Notes under the pieces: model-generated | What the model saw: only the letters and a program-made list of their open reading frames with translations | Databases searched by the model: none | Told to the model about the DNA's origin: nothing | Position numbers and translations under genes: made by a program | Origin: Chloroflexia bacterium | GTDB lineage: Bacteria > Chloroflexota > Chloroflexia > QHBQ01 > JADMIH01 | Length of the DNA stretch: 6,807 nt | Direction: 5' to 3' | Assembly (NCBI GenBank): GCA_025927935.1 | Contig: JAICKM010000381.1 | Span: 1-6,807, forward strand | In this document: piece after piece, positions 6,068 through 6,807 of the stretch | Layout: every line of letters starts with the position of its first letter | Numbering within the stretch: position 1 is the stretch's first letter

Positions 6068-6111
6068 CTCAGTCAAACCTCAGCCGGATCTCAGGGCCAG
6101 TTCAGGCCGCG
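6068..6111 (+). promoter_or_regulatory. Array 1: four 11-bp direct repeats (YTCAG), candidate response-regulator operator
   Basis: Units start at 6068 (CTCAG), 6079 (CTCAG), 6090 (CTCAG) and 6101 (TTCAG), each exactly 11 bases after the last. The bases between are variable but GC-rich. One helical turn per unit places all sites on the same face of DNA, as for OmpR/PhoB-type winged-helix regulators that bind head to tail. The last unit starts 15 bases before a -10-like hexamer, the position of an activator that replaces a -35 element. No regulator gene lies in the window. Confidence 0.7.
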
Positions 6112-6115
6112 GTGC

Positions 6116-6121
6116 TATGCT
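6116..6121 (+). promoter_or_regulatory. -10-like hexamer downstream of array 1
   Basis: TATGCT matches TATAAT in four of six positions. It lies 15 bases after the start of the last repeat and has no recognisable -35, the role being taken by the repeats. Eight bases separate it from the ATG at 6130, so the transcript would begin at or within a few bases of the start codon. Confidence 0.5.
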
Positions 6122-6129
6122 GTGGTCAT

Positions 6130-6366
6130 ATGACGCTGCCCTGGAGCGATGCTGTGACAACACCCGCCGATGGAGAGAATCTGTCCAACACCCGTTATGT
6201 CACGCTGTTCGTGCGCCTCGTGATCCCGGCACGGGGACGAGTGCACGGCGAGATCGTGGATGTCACGGGCCAAACCGAGGCCCGGTTCGTCGGATGGCGC
6301 AGCCTGATTCACACCTTGCGCCTTATTGCGCGGCGCGAAACCGCTGGGGACGATCAGGAAGCATAG
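6130..6366 (+). CDS. Small protein, 78 residues, probably leaderless
   Basis: I chose the ATG at 6130 over an in-frame GTG at 6112 because the GTG lies upstream of the predicted transcription start and neither has a Shine-Dalgarno site. The protein has a polar N-terminus, then YVTLFVRLVIPARGRVHGEI (residues about 22-41), a short VDVTGQTEARFVGW segment and a C-terminal helix SLIHTLRLIAR. This pattern (beta strand with VRL, a G-x-V/I-x-D turn, an F followed by a helix) resembles short uncharacterised proteins common in Chloroflexota; that resemblance is from memory. There is no signal peptide or catalytic motif. It lies directly under the control of repeat array 1 and is followed by repeat array 2, so it is likely part of the same regulon as the glycosyltransferase downstream. 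Confidence 0.7.
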   Translation: MTLPWSDAVTTPADGENLSNTRYVTLFVRLVIPARGRVHGEIVDVTGQTEARFVGWRSLIHTLRLIARRETAGDDQEA

Positions 6367-6381
6367 CCCCTGCTCCGGGGC
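6366..6381. other. Short GC hairpin at the end of the 78-residue gene
   Basis: GCCCC (6366-6370) and GGGGC (6377-6381) form a 5-bp stem with a 6-base loop directly at the stop codon. No T-run follows, so an intrinsic terminator is doubtful. Confidence 0.3.
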
Positions 6382-6394
6382 CATCGGATGAAAG

Positions 6395-6460
6395 ATCAGC
6401 AAAACTTCAGCCATTTCTCAGCCCGACTTCAGTGCCGGGTCAGCCGGCTCTCAGGGCCCG
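6395..6460 (+). promoter_or_regulatory. Array 2: six 11-bp direct repeats (NTCAG), candidate response-regulator operator
   Basis: Units start at 6395 (ATCAG), 6406 (TTCAG), 6417 (CTCAG), 6428 (TTCAG), 6439 (GTCAG) and 6450 (CTCAG), each exactly 11 bases apart. TCAG is invariant in all six. The last two units match units 2-3 of array 1 in 19 of 22 bases. The start of the last unit is 15 bases before a -10-like hexamer, as in array 1. This regular phasing over six turns is strong evidence for a protein-binding array; the OmpR/PhoB-type regulator is an inference. Confidence 0.75.
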
Positions 6461-6464
6461 GGAG

Positions 6465-6470
6465 TACGAT
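6465..6470 (+). promoter_or_regulatory. -10-like hexamer downstream of array 2
   Basis: TACGAT matches TATAAT in four of six positions and stands at the same distance from its array as the TATGCT of array 1. A start near 6477 would give the glycosyltransferase transcript a leader of roughly 105 bases. Confidence 0.45.
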
Positions 6471-6582
6471 TGAACCAGCAAGACTAGCTGCACTAACTGG
6501 GGTTTAACAGCACCCCCGGCATTTCTCCCAGGCGTTGGCGTTATGGGACCAAAACCGCAATAGGACTAGGTTGATACGTAGC
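6471..6582 (+). other. Leader region before the glycosyltransferase
   Basis: This holds a tandem GGCGTT GGCGTT, a weak GGGG/CCCC inverted repeat (about 6499-6516) and a six-codon frame ATG GGA CCA AAA CCG CAA TAG (6543-6563). None has a good ribosome-binding site. No RNA family or terminator is recognised. Confidence 0.3.
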
Positions 6583-6807
6583 ATGGCCGACACTCCACTC
6601 GTCAGTTGCATCATGCCGACGCACAATCGGCGGCCTTTCGTCAGTCAGGCGATCTGGTACTTTTTACGGCAGGACTATCCCGCCCGCGAGTTGATCGTGC
6701 TGGACGACGGCGCCGACGCCATCGCCGACCTGGTGCCCCACGACGACCGCATCCGCTACGTCCGCCTCGACCGGCGCTTGGCGCTGGGTGCCAAGCGCAA
6801 CCTGGCC
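6583..6807 (+). CDS. Family 2 glycosyltransferase, N-terminal part (3' end outside window)
   Basis: Seventy-five residues are visible from the ATG at 6583, and the frame is open to the window end. The opening LVSCIMPTHNRRPFVSQAI followed by QDYPARELIVLDDGAD is the characteristic first half of the GT-A nucleotide-sugar binding fold of family 2: a beta strand ending in PTHNR, a helix, then a second strand ending in LDDG. These enzymes move a sugar from a nucleotide-sugar donor to polysaccharide, lipid or protein acceptors at the cytoplasmic face. The DXD metal site and any membrane helices lie beyond the window, so donor, acceptor and pathway cannot be told. The usual serine after DDG is alanine here. 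No convincing Shine-Dalgarno site precedes the ATG. Repeat array 2 lies 123 bases upstream and probably controls it. Confidence 0.88.
   Translation, partial: MADTPLVSCIMPTHNRRPFVSQAIWYFLRQDYPARELIVLDDGADAIADLVPHDDRIRYVRLDRRLALGAKRNLA

Noticed and set aside
6395..6460. CRISPR array
   Set aside because: Units are 11 bp with a 4-5-base constant core and no repeat-spacer structure; the period fits regulator sites.
6115..6473. Open frames on both strands overlapping the 78-residue gene
   Set aside because: The competing plus frame (6117-6473) would run through array 2 and begins inside the -10; the minus frame (6115-6414) also crosses array 2. The 6130-6366 frame fits the promoter and protein composition better.

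Overview
The window is high-GC bacterial DNA. Protein style, the weakness or absence of Shine-Dalgarno sites at several chromosomal genes, an apparently leaderless small gene and the insertion-sequence types fit Chloroflexota best. That placement is an inference from general features, not from a marker gene.

Layout. (1) 1-2022, plus strand: the C-terminal two thirds or so of a superfamily 2 helicase of Lhr type (its start lies outside the window), followed 15 bases later by a small alpha-helical, HEAT-like protein. (2) 2020-5630: two complete insertion sequences joined end to end. The first (2027-3588) encodes an intact DDE transposase on the plus strand and is flanked by a 7-bp direct repeat, TAGCCTA. 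The second (3592-5626) encodes a 598-residue DDE transposase on the minus strand that is split by a one-base frameshift. The TAGCCTA repeat includes the first four bases of the second element, so the first element most likely jumped into the very edge of the second. (3) 5627-5989, minus strand: an unrecognised 120-residue protein whose stop codon lies at the insertion junction. Before the insertions it and the HEAT-like gene would have converged with overlapping stop codons, so neither appears to have been damaged. (4) 5990-6807: a regulatory stretch with two small arrays of an 11-bp direct repeat built on YTCAG (4 units at 6068-6111, 6 units at 6395-6460). Each array ends the same distance (15 bases) before a -10-like hexamer. 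The first promoter would start transcription almost exactly at the ATG of a 78-residue protein. The second lies upstream of a family 2 glycosyltransferase that runs off the window.

The most interesting part is (4). The arrangement is what is expected of an OmpR/PhoB-type response regulator binding in tandem next to RNA polymerase, and it suggests that the 78-residue protein and the glycosyltransferase belong to one regulon. No regulator gene is visible in the window. The IS pair is of interest for its insertion order, for a hairpin that covers the ribosome-binding site of the second transposase, and for the repairable frameshift.
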